DNA from: Roseomonas sp. OT10
GTDB taxonomy: Bacteria; Pseudomonadota; Alphaproteobacteria; Acetobacterales; Acetobacteraceae
Direction of reading: 5' to 3'
Length of the DNA stretch: 64,000 bases
Assembly (NCBI RefSeq): GCF_020991085.1
Contig: NZ_CP087719.1
Span: 5,007,001-5,071,000 of the forward strand
Of this stretch, positions 17,930 through 29,834 are shown piece by piece. The translations under genes were made by a program, and so were the position numbers. The notes under the pieces were generated by a model. The model was not told the origin of the DNA. It ran no database searches and saw only the letters and a program-made list of their open reading frames with translations. Position 1 is the stretch's first letter; every line of letters begins with the position of its first letter.

Positions 17930-19723
17930 ATGCCAAAGACTGCCTCGAAGCTCCGCTCCCGCGCCTGGTTCGACAATCCGGACAACCCCGACATGACCGC
18001 GCTCTACCTGGAGCGCTACATGAACTTCGGGCTGAGCCAGGCGGAGCTGCAGAGCGACCGGCCGATCATCGGCATCGCCCAGACCGGTTCCGACCTCTCG
18101 CCCTGCAACCGCCACCACCTGGAGCTGGCCAAGCGCGTGCGCGAGGGCATCCGCGAGGCGGGCGGCATCGCCGTGGAGTTCCCCGTCCACCCCATCCAGG
18201 AGACGGGCAAGCGCCCCACCGCAGGGCTGGACCGCAACCTCGCCTATCTGGGGCTGGTGGAGCTGCTCTACGGCTACCCGATCGACGGCGTGGTGCTGAC
18301 CATCGGCTGCGACAAGACCACCCCCGCCTGCCTGATGGCGGCGGCGACGGTGAACATCCCGGCCATCGCCCTCTCGGTCGGGCCGATGCTGAACGGCAAC
18401 TTCCGCGGCGAGCGCACGGGGTCCGGCACCATCGTCTGGAAGGCGCGGGAGATGATGGCGCGGGGCGAGATCGACTACGCCGGCTTCGTGAAGCTCGTTG
18501 CCTCCTCCGCGCCTTCGACCGGCTACTGCAACACCATGGGCACGGCCAGCACGATGAACTCGCTGGCCGAGGCGCTGGGCATGCAGCTCCCGGGCTCGGC
18601 CGCCATCCCCGCGCCCTATCGCGACCGGCAGGAGGTCTCCTTCCTCACCGGCCAGCGCATCGTGGAGATGGTGCGCGAGGACCTGAAGCCCTCCGACATC
18701 CTCACCCGCGACGCCTTCCTCAACGCCATCCGGGTGAACTCCGCCATCGGCGGCTCGACCAACGCGCCGATCCACCTCAACGCGCTGGCGCGGCACATGG
18801 GCGTGGAGCTGAACATCGACGACTGGCAGAAGTACGGGGAGCAGATCCCGCTGCTGGTGAACCTCCAGCCCGCCGGCGAGTACCTCGGCGAGGACTACTA
18901 CCGCGCCGGCGGCGTCCCGGCGGTGGTGAACCAGCTCATGCAGCAGGGGCTGATCGCCGAGGATGCGATGACGGTGAACGGCCGCACCATCGGCGAGAAC
19001 TGCCGCAACGCCGCCATCGAGGACGAGGCGGTGATCCGTCCCTACGACCGGCCGCTGAAGGAGCATGCGGGCTTCCGGGTGCTGCGCGGCAACCTGTTCA
19101 ACTCCGCGATCATGAAGCTGAGCGTCATCTCCAAGGAGTTCCGCGACCGCTACCTCAGCGACGCGAACGACCCTGACGCCTTCGAGGGCAAGGCCGTCGT
19201 CTTCGACGGGCCGGAGGACTACCACCACCGCATCGACGATCCCGCGCTGGGGATCGACGCGCGCAGCGTGCTCTTCATGCGCGGCGCCGGCCCCGTGGGC
19301 TATCCGGGCGCGGCCGAGGTGGTGAACATGCGCGCGCCCGACTACCTGATCCGCGAGGGCGTGACCTCCCTGCCCTGCATCGGCGACGGGCGGCAGTCCG
19401 GCACCTCCGGCTCCCCCTCCATCCTCAACGCCTCGCCCGAGGCGGCGGCAGGCGGCGGGCTCGCCCTGCTGAAGACGGGCGACCGCGTGCGCATCGACCT
19501 GCGCCGCGGCACCGCCGACATCCTGATCCCGGAGGAGGAACTGGAACAGCGCCGGATCGACCTCGCCGCCGCCGGCGGCTACCACTACCCCGCGCACCAG
19601 ACCCCCTGGCAGGAGATCCAGCGCAGCATGGTGGGCCAGATGGAGTCCGGCGCAGTGCTGGAGCCCGCCGTGCAGTACCAGCGTATCGCCCAGACCAAGG
19701 GCGTGCCGCGCGACAATCACTGA
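17930..19723 (+). CDS. IlvD/Edd-family aldonate dehydratase, xylonate/arabonate type
   Basis: 597 residues from the ATG at 17930 (GGGAG nine bases upstream). Iron-sulfur dehydratase removing water from a sugar acid to give a 2-keto-3-deoxy acid. The three cluster cysteines are at 59 (GSDLSPCN), 127 ([10 protein letters not shown]) and 200 ([13 protein letters not shown]), nearly the same positions as in Caulobacter XylD; the C-terminus [25 protein letters not shown] is the diagnostic Edd/IlvD tail region. The opening [20 protein letters not shown] closely recalls XylD rather than IlvD. Related arabonate and galactonate dehydratases are the alternatives. The divergent MFS gene could import the substrate (inference). 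Its stop codon is also the first triplet of repeat copy C. Confidence 0.87.
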   Translation: MPKTASKLRSRAWFDNPDNPDMTALYLERYMNFGLSQAELQSDRPIIGIAQTGSDLSPCNRHHLELAKRVREGIREAGGIAVEFPVHPIQETGKRPTAGLDRNLAYLGLVELLYGYPIDGVVLTIGCDKTTPACLMAAATVNIPAIALSVGPMLNGNFRGERTGSGTIVWKAREMMARGEIDYAGFVKLVASSAPSTGYCNTMGTASTMNSLAEALGMQLPGSAAIPAPYRDRQEVSFLTGQRIVEMVREDLKPSDILTRDAFLNAIRVNSAIGGSTNAPIHLNALARHMGVELNIDDWQKYGEQIPLLVNLQPAGEYLGEDYYRAGGVPAVVNQLMQQGLIAEDAMTVNGRTIGENCRNAAIEDEAVIRPYDRPLKEHAGFRVLRGNLFNSAIMKLSVISKEFRDRYLSDANDPDAFEGKAVVFDGPEDYHHRIDDPALGIDARSVLFMRGAGPVGYPGAAEVVNMRAPDYLIREGVTSLPCIGDGRQSGTSGSPSILNASPEAAAGGGLALLKTGDRVRIDLRRGTADILIPEEELEQRRIDLAAAGGYHYPAHQTPWQEIQRSMVGQMESGAVLEPAVQYQRIAQTKGVPRDNH

Positions 19724-20147
19724 TCCGTGCCGGCGTAGGGGGCGCCCGTGGCCCGGGGGCAAGGCGCTGCCTCGCCCCCGATACCCCCACTCCGCCAGGA
19801 GCAGAGCCCCTGGACCCATTTGGCGCTGCCGCGGGACAGCCTGCGACGGGGTCGAGGCGCCGAGGAGCCATGCTCCTCCGCGGGTACGGCCTCCACACTC
19901 GCTGAACGCCTACGAAGTTCTTCTGGAGTCCCGCCTGTCCGCGCGCCGTCAGGGCTGAGCCCGGAGGCCGACGCCCACCGCACAGAACCAACTCCCAGCG
20001 GGGACCGGGGCCCGCTCGTGGCCCCGGCAGGGGAGGGTCTGGGACGGGGATCGACGCACGGCGTCGATGCCGCAGGCCGGCGTCCCCTCCCGGTCCCACG
20101 CCCCAACACGACAGCACCACGGGGTCGGGTCATCCCGCCGTCGGTAT
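19724..20147 (-). repeat. Dispersed structured intergenic repeat, copy C
   Basis: Reverse orientation relative to copies A and B. It begins at the dehydratase stop (TGATCCG) and runs to the GTATG boundary near 20147. Terminal hairpin 19755-19779 (on + strand GGGGGCAAGGC and GCCTCGCCCCC, loop GCT), CCAGG...CCTGG hairpin with the short inner GC/GC version near 19797, central hairpin near 19860-19880 with GAGGAGC/GCTCCTC arms. A TCGACGC/GCGTCGA hairpin is present near 20053, as in copy A. It occupies nearly all of the 453 bp gap between two convergent genes. Confidence 0.9.
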
Positions 20148-20176
20148 GAGGCGAACGGAACGGCGCCCGGCTGCGC

Positions 20177-21655
20177 CTATGGAATGACCTTGCCCGGGTT
20201 CAGCAGCGCCTGCGGGTCCAGCGCCGCCTTGATCGTCCGCATCAGCGCGATCTCCGCCTCGCTGCGCACGTGGCCGAGCCAGGGCTTCTTGGTCAGGCCG
20301 ATGCCGTGTTCGGCCGAGACCGTGCCGCCGAAGCGGCGGACCGTTTCGTAGACCACCTCCTGGATGGCCAGCTTCGGCTGCGGCGAGGCGCCGGGCAGGC
20401 AGGCGACGATGTGCATGTTGCCGTCGCCGATATGCCCGTAGAACAACGCGACGGCGCCGGGCAGCCGCGCTTCCAGCCCTGCCTTGCAGGCGGTGACATA
20501 GTCGTCCATCGCGGCCACCGGCAGGCCGATGTCGAAGGCCTCGTGCGGGCCCAGCACCTGCGGGAACTCGGCGCAGGCGTCGCGCACGCCCCAGAAGGCC
20601 TGCACGTCGGCCAGCGACCGCGAGACGGCGGCATCGGCCAGGATGCCCTCCTCCGCCTGCCGCTCCAGCCAGGCCTGGAAGCGCGGCGCGTCCACCGCCT
20701 CCTCCATGCCCTGCGCCTCCACCAGCACGTAGGAGGCGTGCCCGCCCGCGACGGGGCCGCGCACGCCCGGCACCCGCGTCGTCACCACCTGCCAGTAGTC
20801 GGGCCACATCACCTCGAAGGCGGAGAGCAGCGGCCCCAGCCCCCGCCGTGCGGCGCCGAGCAGGCGGAGGGTGTCGCCGTAGCTGGGCAGGGCGCAGAGG
20901 GCGGCCATGGTGCAGCCGGGTCGGGGGAACAGCCGCAGCACGGCACGGGTGATGATGCCGAGCGTCCCCTCGCTGCCGAGGAAGAGCTGCTTCAGGTCGT
21001 AGCCCGCGTTGTTCTTCAGCATCTTGTTGAGGTTGCGGACGATCGTGCCGTCCGGCAGCACCACCTCCAGCCCCAGCACCATCTCCCGCGCCATGCCGTA
21101 GCGGATGACGCGGTTGCCCCCGGCATTGGTCGAAAGATTGCCGCCGATGGCGCAGGAGCCGCGCGCGCCGAGGTCGAGCGGCATGAAGAATCCTGCCTCC
21201 TCCGCCGCCTTCTGCACCGTCTGCAGCGGCGTGCCGGCGCGCACCGTCATGGTCGCGACCGCCGGGTCGATCTCCTCCACGCCGGTCATACGCTCCAGCG
21301 AGAGGGCGATGCCGCCCGCCACGGGCAGCGCGCCGCCGCAGAGTCCGGTCAGCCCGCCTTGCGGCACCACCGGCACGCCGAAGCGCGCGCAGAGCCGCAG
21401 CGTGGCGGCGACCTCCTCCGCCGTGGTCGGGCGCACCACGGCAAGCGGCCGGACCGGGTCCAGGGTGCTCCAGTCCTTCCCGTTGCGGGCGGGGACCTCC
21501 GCCCCGGCCAGGACGGTGCGCGGACCCAGCTCGGCCAGCAGGGCGGCGAGCAGGGCGTCCGCGTCGGCGGATGGGGGCGCCGAGGGGGCATCCGGGGAGG
21601 CGCCCGCTGGCGCCTCGATGGGGAGCCCGGTGGGGGCCAGGATGTCGGGGCTCAT
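20177..21655 (-). CDS. FAD-linked oxidase (GlcD/D-2-hydroxyacid dehydrogenase type)
   Basis: 492 residues. Flavoprotein oxidising a D-2-hydroxyacid such as lactate, glycolate or 2-hydroxyglutarate. The PCMH FAD-binding fold covers about residues 65-250: RPTTAEEVAATLRLC, VPQGGLTGLCGGA (pyrophosphate loop), GARGSCAIGGNLSTNAGGNR, LGSEGTLGIITRAVL. The C-terminal half is the FAD-oxidase C domain with YGHIGDGNMHIV (metal/substrate histidines) and SAEHGIGLTKKPWL, ending LLNPGKVIP as in GlcD-like proteins. No iron-sulfur partner (glcF) is adjacent, so it is probably single-subunit. Convergent with the aldonate dehydratase across repeat copy C; 220 bp upstream lies dihydroxyacetone kinase. Confidence 0.88.
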   Translation of the reverse strand: MSPDILAPTGLPIEAPAGASPDAPSAPPSADADALLAALLAELGPRTVLAGAEVPARNGKDWSTLDPVRPLAVVRPTTAEEVAATLRLCARFGVPVVPQGGLTGLCGGALPVAGGIALSLERMTGVEEIDPAVATMTVRAGTPLQTVQKAAEEAGFFMPLDLGARGSCAIGGNLSTNAGGNRVIRYGMAREMVLGLEVVLPDGTIVRNLNKMLKNNAGYDLKQLFLGSEGTLGIITRAVLRLFPRPGCTMAALCALPSYGDTLRLLGAARRGLGPLLSAFEVMWPDYWQVVTTRVPGVRGPVAGGHASYVLVEAQGMEEAVDAPRFQAWLERQAEEGILADAAVSRSLADVQAFWGVRDACAEFPQVLGPHEAFDIGLPVAAMDDYVTACKAGLEARLPGAVALFYGHIGDGNMHIVACLPGASPQPKLAIQEVVYETVRRFGGTVSAEHGIGLTKKPWLGHVRSEAEIALMRTIKAALDPQALLNPGKVIP

Positions 21656-21875
21656 GGGGTCGCTCCCGCCGCGCCAGGGGTCGGGCCCGGATATCCGGAT
21701 TGCCGTCCGGGCCCGGATGGCAGCCTATCACGCCGCCCGGGGAGCAAGACAGCCGCGGCCGGCGGCCAGGCCCCTACCTCGATGGCACAGGGCCCGGGCC
21801 GCCACATGGCGGCCCCCGGCCTGCGCCGTCTGGAGGGGAGGCATCGCGGCCGGTCCGGAACCGGCGCCGCAGCCG

Positions 21876-23624
21876 TCATCCCGTCCCACCCTGGCCGTCG
21901 GCCGCCCCGTCGGCGAAAGCGGCGCCCCGGTCGGGCAAGGCTGCCCGCAACCAGACCACGGCCGCCACCGCTCCGGCATCGGGCGTGCCCAGGGCACGGT
22001 CGCCCAGGTAGCTTGCCCGCCCCAGGCGCGGCCGCATCCCGGCCGTGCCGGCCGCCCCCGCCTCCGCCGCGGCGACCGCTTCTGACCAGGCGGCCATGGG
22101 CGCCTGCCCCGCCGCCACGGCTTCGGCGAAGGCCTCGGCGGCGGGGTGCAGGGCGTCGAGCATGGTGCGGTCGCCGGGCCGGGCGCCGCCCAGCTCGGCG
22201 ATCGCCGCCACGCCGCGTCGCAGCGCCCCGGCCCAGTCCGCCGCCGATGGCGTGGCCGGCAGCCCGCGCGCCGCACGCAGCAGGGCGGTCGCGTAGAAGG
22301 GTCCCGAGCTGCCCCCCAGGGCCCGCCGCAGCGTGCGGCCCAGCGCCGCCAGGGCGGTCGGTGCATCCGCCCAGACCGTGTCGGGCATGGCGCGGATCGC
22401 GGCGGCGGCACGCGCCATGCTGATGCCCAGGTCGCCGTCGCCGGCGTGGCTGTCCAGCTCCGTCAGCTCCGCCTCGGCGGCTTCCAGCGCCGCCGCCGCG
22501 GCCAGGACCGCTGCCTGGATCGCCGGGGCGCCGGCCCCGTGCGGCAGGCCGGGTTCCGGTCCCTGCGGTGGCGCCGCGTCCCCGCCCGGCACCGGCAGCA
22601 CGGCGCGCTGGGCCGGGACCATGCCGCCGCCGGGCCAGGCCGGCGCCTGCGCCGGGGCATCCAGCAGGCGCAGGCGCGCCGCATCCACCGGCAGCACCGA
22701 GAGCGAGCAGCCGGGCATCTCCAGAGCGGTGAGGAAGTTCCCCGTCCAGGCGCGCTCCACGACCAGCCCCCGCTCGCGCAGCCGCGCCAGCGCCCGGCGG
22801 GCGATCACGGCCAGCTCCATCGGCGGGGTGCCGCCCAGCCCGTTGACCAGCAGCGCCACCCGCGCCCCTTCACCCAGGCCGCGATCGTCCAGGATGACGT
22901 CCAGCATGCCATCCACCAGCGAATCCGCCGGGCGCAGCGGGCCGCGCTCCACCCCTGCTTCGCCATGGATGCCCAGGCCCAGCTCCACCTCGCCCTCCGC
23001 CAGGTCGAAGCCCGGGCGGCCGGCGGCGGGGACGGTGCAGGCACCCAGCGCCACGCCCATGGAGCCGATCGCGGCCGCGCCCTCCCGCGCGATCCGGGCG
23101 ACCTCGGCCAGAAGCAGGCCGGACGCCGCCGCGGCACCGGCCAGCTTGTGGACCAGCACCGTGCCGGCGATGCCGCGGCGCCGCGCAGGCTCGACCGTGT
23201 CGCGCAGCGCCACGTCGTCGGCCACCACGGCGATCTCCACGGGGATCCCCTCGGCGCGGGCCAGCTCGGCCGCCAGGCCGAAGTTCAGGCGGTCGCCGGT
23301 GTAGTTCTTGACGACCAGCAGCGCCCCGGCGGGGCCGGCGGCGGCCCGGATTCCGGCCAGCACCGCGTCCACGCTGGGCGAGGTGAACACGTCCCCCACC
23401 ACCGCCGCCGACAGCAGCCCGGTCCCGACATAGCCGGCATGGGCCGGTTCGTGCCCGGCCCCGCCGCCGGAGATCACCGCCACCGGGCGCGCCGCCGGCT
23501 CCGGCAGGTCGGCGCGCAGCACGACATCCTCGCCCTCCAGCAACGCCAGGCCAGGATGGAGGTCGGCAACGCCTTCCAGCATCTCGCGCACCACGCGGCG
23601 CGGGTCGTTGAGCAGCTTCCTCAC
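21876..23624 (-). CDS. Single-chain dihydroxyacetone kinase (DhaK-DhaL fusion)
   Basis: 582 residues beginning at GTG (23624), fixed by a perfect AGGAGGA seven to eight bases upstream. ATP-dependent kinase forming dihydroxyacetone phosphate. DhaK half (about 1-330): SGGGAGHEPAHAGY (H58) and GIHGEAG with H220, the residue that binds substrate covalently. A Pro/Gly-rich linker (about 340-375) leads to the DhaL nucleotide domain (about 380-582) with SHAGDGDLGISMA, the aspartates that bind Mg-ATP, and GSSGPFYATALLRA. The fusion indicates an ATP-using rather than PTS-coupled enzyme. Erythrulose or other trioses are alternative substrates. Last gene before a 633 bp gap on its 5' side. Confidence 0.9.
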   Translation of the reverse strand: MRKLLNDPRRVVREMLEGVADLHPGLALLEGEDVVLRADLPEPAARPVAVISGGGAGHEPAHAGYVGTGLLSAAVVGDVFTSPSVDAVLAGIRAAAGPAGALLVVKNYTGDRLNFGLAAELARAEGIPVEIAVVADDVALRDTVEPARRRGIAGTVLVHKLAGAAAASGLLLAEVARIAREGAAAIGSMGVALGACTVPAAGRPGFDLAEGEVELGLGIHGEAGVERGPLRPADSLVDGMLDVILDDRGLGEGARVALLVNGLGGTPPMELAVIARRALARLRERGLVVERAWTGNFLTALEMPGCSLSVLPVDAARLRLLDAPAQAPAWPGGGMVPAQRAVLPVPGGDAAPPQGPEPGLPHGAGAPAIQAAVLAAAAALEAAEAELTELDSHAGDGDLGISMARAAAAIRAMPDTVWADAPTALAALGRTLRRALGGSSGPFYATALLRAARGLPATPSAADWAGALRRGVAAIAELGGARPGDRTMLDALHPAAEAFAEAVAAGQAPMAAWSEAVAAAEAGAAGTAGMRPRLGRASYLGDRALGTPDAGAVAAVVWLRAALPDRGAAFADGAADGQGGTG

Positions 23625-23778
23625 GCGTATCCTCCTGTGACCGTCCGGGGAGTCGTGCCCGCCCTGGCGGCTCGTCACCAGCCCGCCGCGAGCGGCAGCC
23701 GATCCGGTGCCATGATCCTGCGGAGGTCCACGCCGGCCCAATAGCCCCCATCAGCAGGGTGGCTTCGTGCGGCATGTC

Positions 23779-24148
23779 TGATCCGCGCGGCGTAATGCGG
23801 TGACGTCTGCCGGTTGGCGCCCGCGGCCCGGGGGCAAGGCTCTGCCTCGCCCCCGATACCCCCACTCCGCCAGGACCCTGCGGGCCCTGGACCCGATCGG
23901 CGCTGCCGCGGGACAGCCGGATACGGGGTCGAGGCGCCGAGGAGCCATGCTCCTCGGCGGGTATGGCCTCCGCTCGCGCTGACGCCTTCAAAGTTATTCT
24001 GGAGTCCCGCCTGTCCGCGCTCCGTCAGGGCTGAGCCCGGAGGCTGACGGCAGCCACGAAGCGCCAGACTCCCAGCGGGGACCGGGGCCCGCTTGTGGCC
24101 CCGGCAGGGGAGGGTCTGGGAGGGGACAGCGTCCCCTCCCGGTCCACC
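23779..24148 (-). repeat. Dispersed structured intergenic repeat, copy D
   Basis: Reverse orientation, starting TGATCCGCGCGGCG like copy F, with terminal hairpin 23830-23854, central hairpin 23937-23957 (CCGAGGAGC/GCTCCTCGG) and, at the far end, a GGGAGGGGAC/GTCCCCTCCC hairpin near 24115-24140. It lies in the 633 bp gap between ppdK (3' end) and the dihydroxyacetone kinase gene (5' end). This is the one copy whose hairpin end does not face a present-day stop codon. The remaining gap (23625-23778) shows no gene; 21 open codons run into the TGA at 23779 without a start. Confidence 0.9.
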
Positions 24149-24257
24149 ACCGGATCTCTCCCGCCTCCCCGGCCCCGTTACCGGCGCTTCCCGGCCTGGA
24201 TCGCCTCCCGGATCGCCTCCCGGGGCGACCCCGGTGGCACCCGCGGCGCGCCTTTCG

Positions 24258-26939
<2,682 letters not shown>

Positions 26940-26949
26940 GCGGGGCTCC

Positions 26950-29118
26950 TCAGCCTTCGATCTTCGAGAAATCGGCGACGCGGTCCATCGCGCCGCGCAG
27001 GGTCTTGAGCAGGCCCAGGCGGTTGCGACGCAGCGCCGGGTCCGGGTCGTTCACGGTGACGCCGTCGAAGAAGGCGTCCACGGGCGGCTTCAGCGCCGCC
27101 AGGGCCGCCATCGCCGCGGCGAAGTCCTCGTGCCTCAGCGCGGAGGACGCGGCGGGGCCGGCCTGGGCCAGGGCCTCCGCCAGGGCGCGCTCCGCCGGGG
27201 CGACGAGAAGGTGGGCCTCCGCGCCCTCGGGATGCGGGCCGTCCTTCTTCTCCTCGATGCGCAGGATGCTCGCAGCCCGGCGATAGGCGGCGAGCAGGTC
27301 GGCGCCCTCCGGCGTGGCGAGGAAGCCGCGCAGCGCCTCGGCGCGGGCGAGGAGGCGGTTGAGGTCGTCGTCGCCGCTGCCCAGCACCGCGGCCAGCACG
27401 TCGTGCCGCGCCCCCTCGGCGCGGAGCTGCACGCGCAGGCGTTCGGCGAGGAAGTCCACCAGCCCGTCGGCGAAGGAGGCGACCATCGGCGGGTGCGCCG
27501 AGCCGGCCGGCGGCCGGAAGCCCGCCTGCTGCCGCTCCGTCGCGACGGCCATGCCGAAGCGTGGGTCGGCGGTGGTGCCGGTGGCGGCGGGGTAGCCGAA
27601 GAAGGCCTCCGCGAAGGCATCGGCGAGCGAGAGACGCAGCCCGTTCTCCCGGACGATGCGGATCACCCCCAGCGCCGCGCGGCGCAGCGCATAGGGATCG
27701 CCGGAGCCGGTCGGCCGCTCGTCCACCGCGAAGAAGCCGGCGAGCTGGTCCAGTTTGTCCGCCAGCGCCACGGCCACCGCCACGGGCTCCGACGGCACGG
27801 CATCGCCGGGGCCGAGCGGGCGGTAGTGCGCGCCGACCGCCTCCGCCACCTCGGGCGCCTCGCCACCGGCCAGCGCGTAGTAGCGGCCCATGATGCCCTG
27901 CAGCTCCGGGAACTCGCCCACCATGCCAGTGGCGAGGTCGGCCTTGGCCAGGCGTGCCGCGCGCGCCGCCTGCTCCGCATCGGCGCCGACCTTGGGCGCC
28001 AGCCAGCGGGCCAGCCGCTCCAGCCGCGCCACGCGCTCGCCCTGGGTGCCGAGCTTGGCGTGGAAGACGACGCTATCCAGCTTCGGCAGGAACGCCTCCA
28101 GCCGGGTCTTGCGGTCCAGGTCCCAGAAGAAGCGCGCATCCGACAGCCGGGCGCGCAGCACGCGCTCGTTGCCGGCGACGATCGCCTGGCCGCCATCCGT
28201 CGCCTCGATGTTGGCGACGAGGGCGAAGCGGTTCGCCGCCCGCCCATCCGGGTGGCGCAGGGCGAAGTAGCGCTGGTTCACCCGCATGGTGGTGCGCATC
28301 ACCTCGGGCGGCAGGTCCATGAAGGCGTCGTCGATGCGGCCGAGCAGCGGCACCGGCCATTCCACCAGCCCGGCCACCTCGGCCAGCAGCCCGCGGTCCG
28401 GCACCACCTCCAGCCCCTCGGCGGCGGCCAGGCGGGCGACGCCCTCCTCGATCAGCCGCTCGCGCTCGCCCGCCTCGGGGATCACGCCGCGCTCGCGCAG
28501 CCCCGCCTGCCATTCGGCCAGCGAGCGCGCCGGGAAGGCGCCGGGATGCAGCAGCCGGTGGCCCTCGGTCAGCTCGGCCGAGGCCAGCCCGTGGCCGTCA
28601 TCCTCGCCGAGCCGCAGGTCGAAGGGCACCACGGCGCCGCCGAAGACGCAGAGGATGCGCTTGAGCGGCCGCACCCAGGTGAAGGCGGAGCTCCCTCCCC
28701 AGCGCATCGACTTCGGCCAGGGGAAGCGGCGCAGCAGCGGCGGGATGGCCTCCGCCAGCACCTCCGACGTGGCGCGGCCGTCGCGGCGGATCACGGCGTA
28801 GAGGTAGGTGCCGCCCTTGCCCTCGCGCGCCTCCAGCTGCTCGCGCGTCAGGCCGGTCGAGCGCAGGAAGCCCTCCAGCGCCGGGCCGGTGGCGTCGGCG
28901 CGCGGGCCGCGGCGCTCCTCCGACACGGCGGCGGTGGCCTCCGGCAGGGTCGCGGCGAGGGCGATGCGGCGCGGGCCGTGGAAGGTGCGCAGGTCCTGCG
29001 GCACGAGGCCCGCGGGCTTCAGCGCCTCGGCCAGGAGGCGGCCGAGATCCTCCGCCGCCCGGGCCTGCATGCGGGCGGGGATCTCCTCGGAGAAGAGTTC
29101 GAGCAGGAGTTCGGGCAT
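26950..29118 (-). CDS. glyS: Glycine-tRNA ligase beta subunit
   Basis: 722-residue beta subunit of the alpha2beta2 bacterial glycyl-tRNA synthetase, responsible for tRNA binding. The N-terminus MPELLLELFSEEIPARMQ and blocks FPKSMRWG-like (FPWPKSMRWGGSSAFTWVRP), FFWDLDRKTRLEAF and a C-terminal anticodon-binding domain (ERALAEAL, VNDPDPALRRNRLGLL) are typical. The start overlaps the vapC stop (ATGA), so translation may be coupled to the toxin gene. ppdK follows after eleven bases. Confidence 0.96.
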   Translation of the reverse strand: MPELLLELFSEEIPARMQARAAEDLGRLLAEALKPAGLVPQDLRTFHGPRRIALAATLPEATAAVSEERRGPRADATGPALEGFLRSTGLTREQLEAREGKGGTYLYAVIRRDGRATSEVLAEAIPPLLRRFPWPKSMRWGGSSAFTWVRPLKRILCVFGGAVVPFDLRLGEDDGHGLASAELTEGHRLLHPGAFPARSLAEWQAGLRERGVIPEAGERERLIEEGVARLAAAEGLEVVPDRGLLAEVAGLVEWPVPLLGRIDDAFMDLPPEVMRTTMRVNQRYFALRHPDGRAANRFALVANIEATDGGQAIVAGNERVLRARLSDARFFWDLDRKTRLEAFLPKLDSVVFHAKLGTQGERVARLERLARWLAPKVGADAEQAARAARLAKADLATGMVGEFPELQGIMGRYYALAGGEAPEVAEAVGAHYRPLGPGDAVPSEPVAVAVALADKLDQLAGFFAVDERPTGSGDPYALRRAALGVIRIVRENGLRLSLADAFAEAFFGYPAATGTTADPRFGMAVATERQQAGFRPPAGSAHPPMVASFADGLVDFLAERLRVQLRAEGARHDVLAAVLGSGDDDLNRLLARAEALRGFLATPEGADLLAAYRRAASILRIEEKKDGPHPEGAEAHLLVAPAERALAEALAQAGPAASSALRHEDFAAAMAALAALKPPVDAFFDGVTVNDPDPALRRNRLGLLKTLRGAMDRVADFSKIEG

Positions 29119-29507
29119 CAGAGGGCGGGCTTCACATCCGTTCGGGCGAAATCCTCGCCCTTGTAGAGCAGGGGCTCGCCGCGTTCCTGGGCGAGGGCAT
29201 AGGCGAAACAGTCACCGACGTTGAGGGCGGCCGGATGGCGGCCCTTGCCGAAGGTGCGCCAGGCGTCCCGGGCGCGCCGGGCCGTCTCGGCGGTGACCGG
29301 CACCACCTCCACCGCCACCTCGGCCAGCAGGCTGTCCAGCCCCTGGCCGGCCGCCGGCCCGCCGCGCGACTCGACCACCATCGCCGTCTCGAACAGCGTC
29401 ACGGCGGACAAGGCGGGGCGGGCGGCCTCGGCCAGGCGGGTGCTGAACCGCGCGCCCTCCGCCTCCCGGCGCAGGATGGCCACCAGGGCGGAGGTATCGA
29501 GGATCAT
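29118..29507 (-). CDS. vapC: VapC-type PIN-domain ribonuclease toxin
   Basis: 129-residue PIN-domain protein. Conserved acidic residues expected to bind Mg are visible: D4 in ILDTSAL, E40 in LFETAMVV, D99 in NVGDCFAYALA and D119 in GEDFARTD. VapC toxins cleave tRNA or rRNA when freed from VapB. It overlaps the antitoxin gene by four bases upstream and the glyS start by one codon frame-shifted overlap downstream. Sitting inside a glycyl-tRNA synthetase operon is unusual; no damage to the toxin is seen. Confidence 0.88.
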   Translation of the reverse strand: MILDTSALVAILRREAEGARFSTRLAEAARPALSAVTLFETAMVVESRGGPAAGQGLDSLLAEVAVEVVPVTAETARRARDAWRTFGKGRHPAALNVGDCFAYALAQERGEPLLYKGEDFARTDVKPAL

Positions 29508-29770
29508 GCCGGCAGCCCGGTGTCCGGGTCGTAGAGGAGCCGGCCGTGATCGAACTCCGCCTCCGAGCCGGCCAGGAGCGGCGCCGTGCGGGCGGTGATG
29601 GCCAGGATGGCATCGAGCTTGCGCTGTCGTTCTGCCACGGCTTCCCGCGCCGTGCGCTCCCGCGCCAGCCGGTCGCGCACCGCCTCGCGGAGCGCACCGG
29701 TCACGCTGGTGCCCAGCAGCTCCGCCAGGGCCCGGGCCTCGGCGATCAGGGCCTCGTCCTTGACGTTCAT
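29504..29770 (-). CDS. vapB: VapB-type antitoxin (Rv0623/PSK transcription-factor family)
   Basis: 88 residues from the ATG at 29770. MNVKDEALIAEARALAELLGTS is the N-terminal ribbon-helix-helix-like DNA-binding segment of the Rv0623 family, followed by a long basic helix (RDRLARERTAREAVAERQRK) and a C-terminal tail (FDHGRLLYDPDTGLPA) that would bind the toxin. It ends four bases into vapC. A TTG nine bases upstream could also start the frame, but the ATG fits the family N-terminus. The 64 bp between glyQ and this gene may hold its own promoter/operator, not resolved here. Confidence 0.82.
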   Translation of the reverse strand: MNVKDEALIAEARALAELLGTSVTGALREAVRDRLARERTAREAVAERQRKLDAILAITARTAPLLAGSEAEFDHGRLLYDPDTGLPA

Positions 29771-29834
29771 CTGGCCCAAGGGGCGGCTCCGGTAGAAGCG
29801 TCAGGATGGAGGGTAGAAGGCAGGGGAGGCCTTG

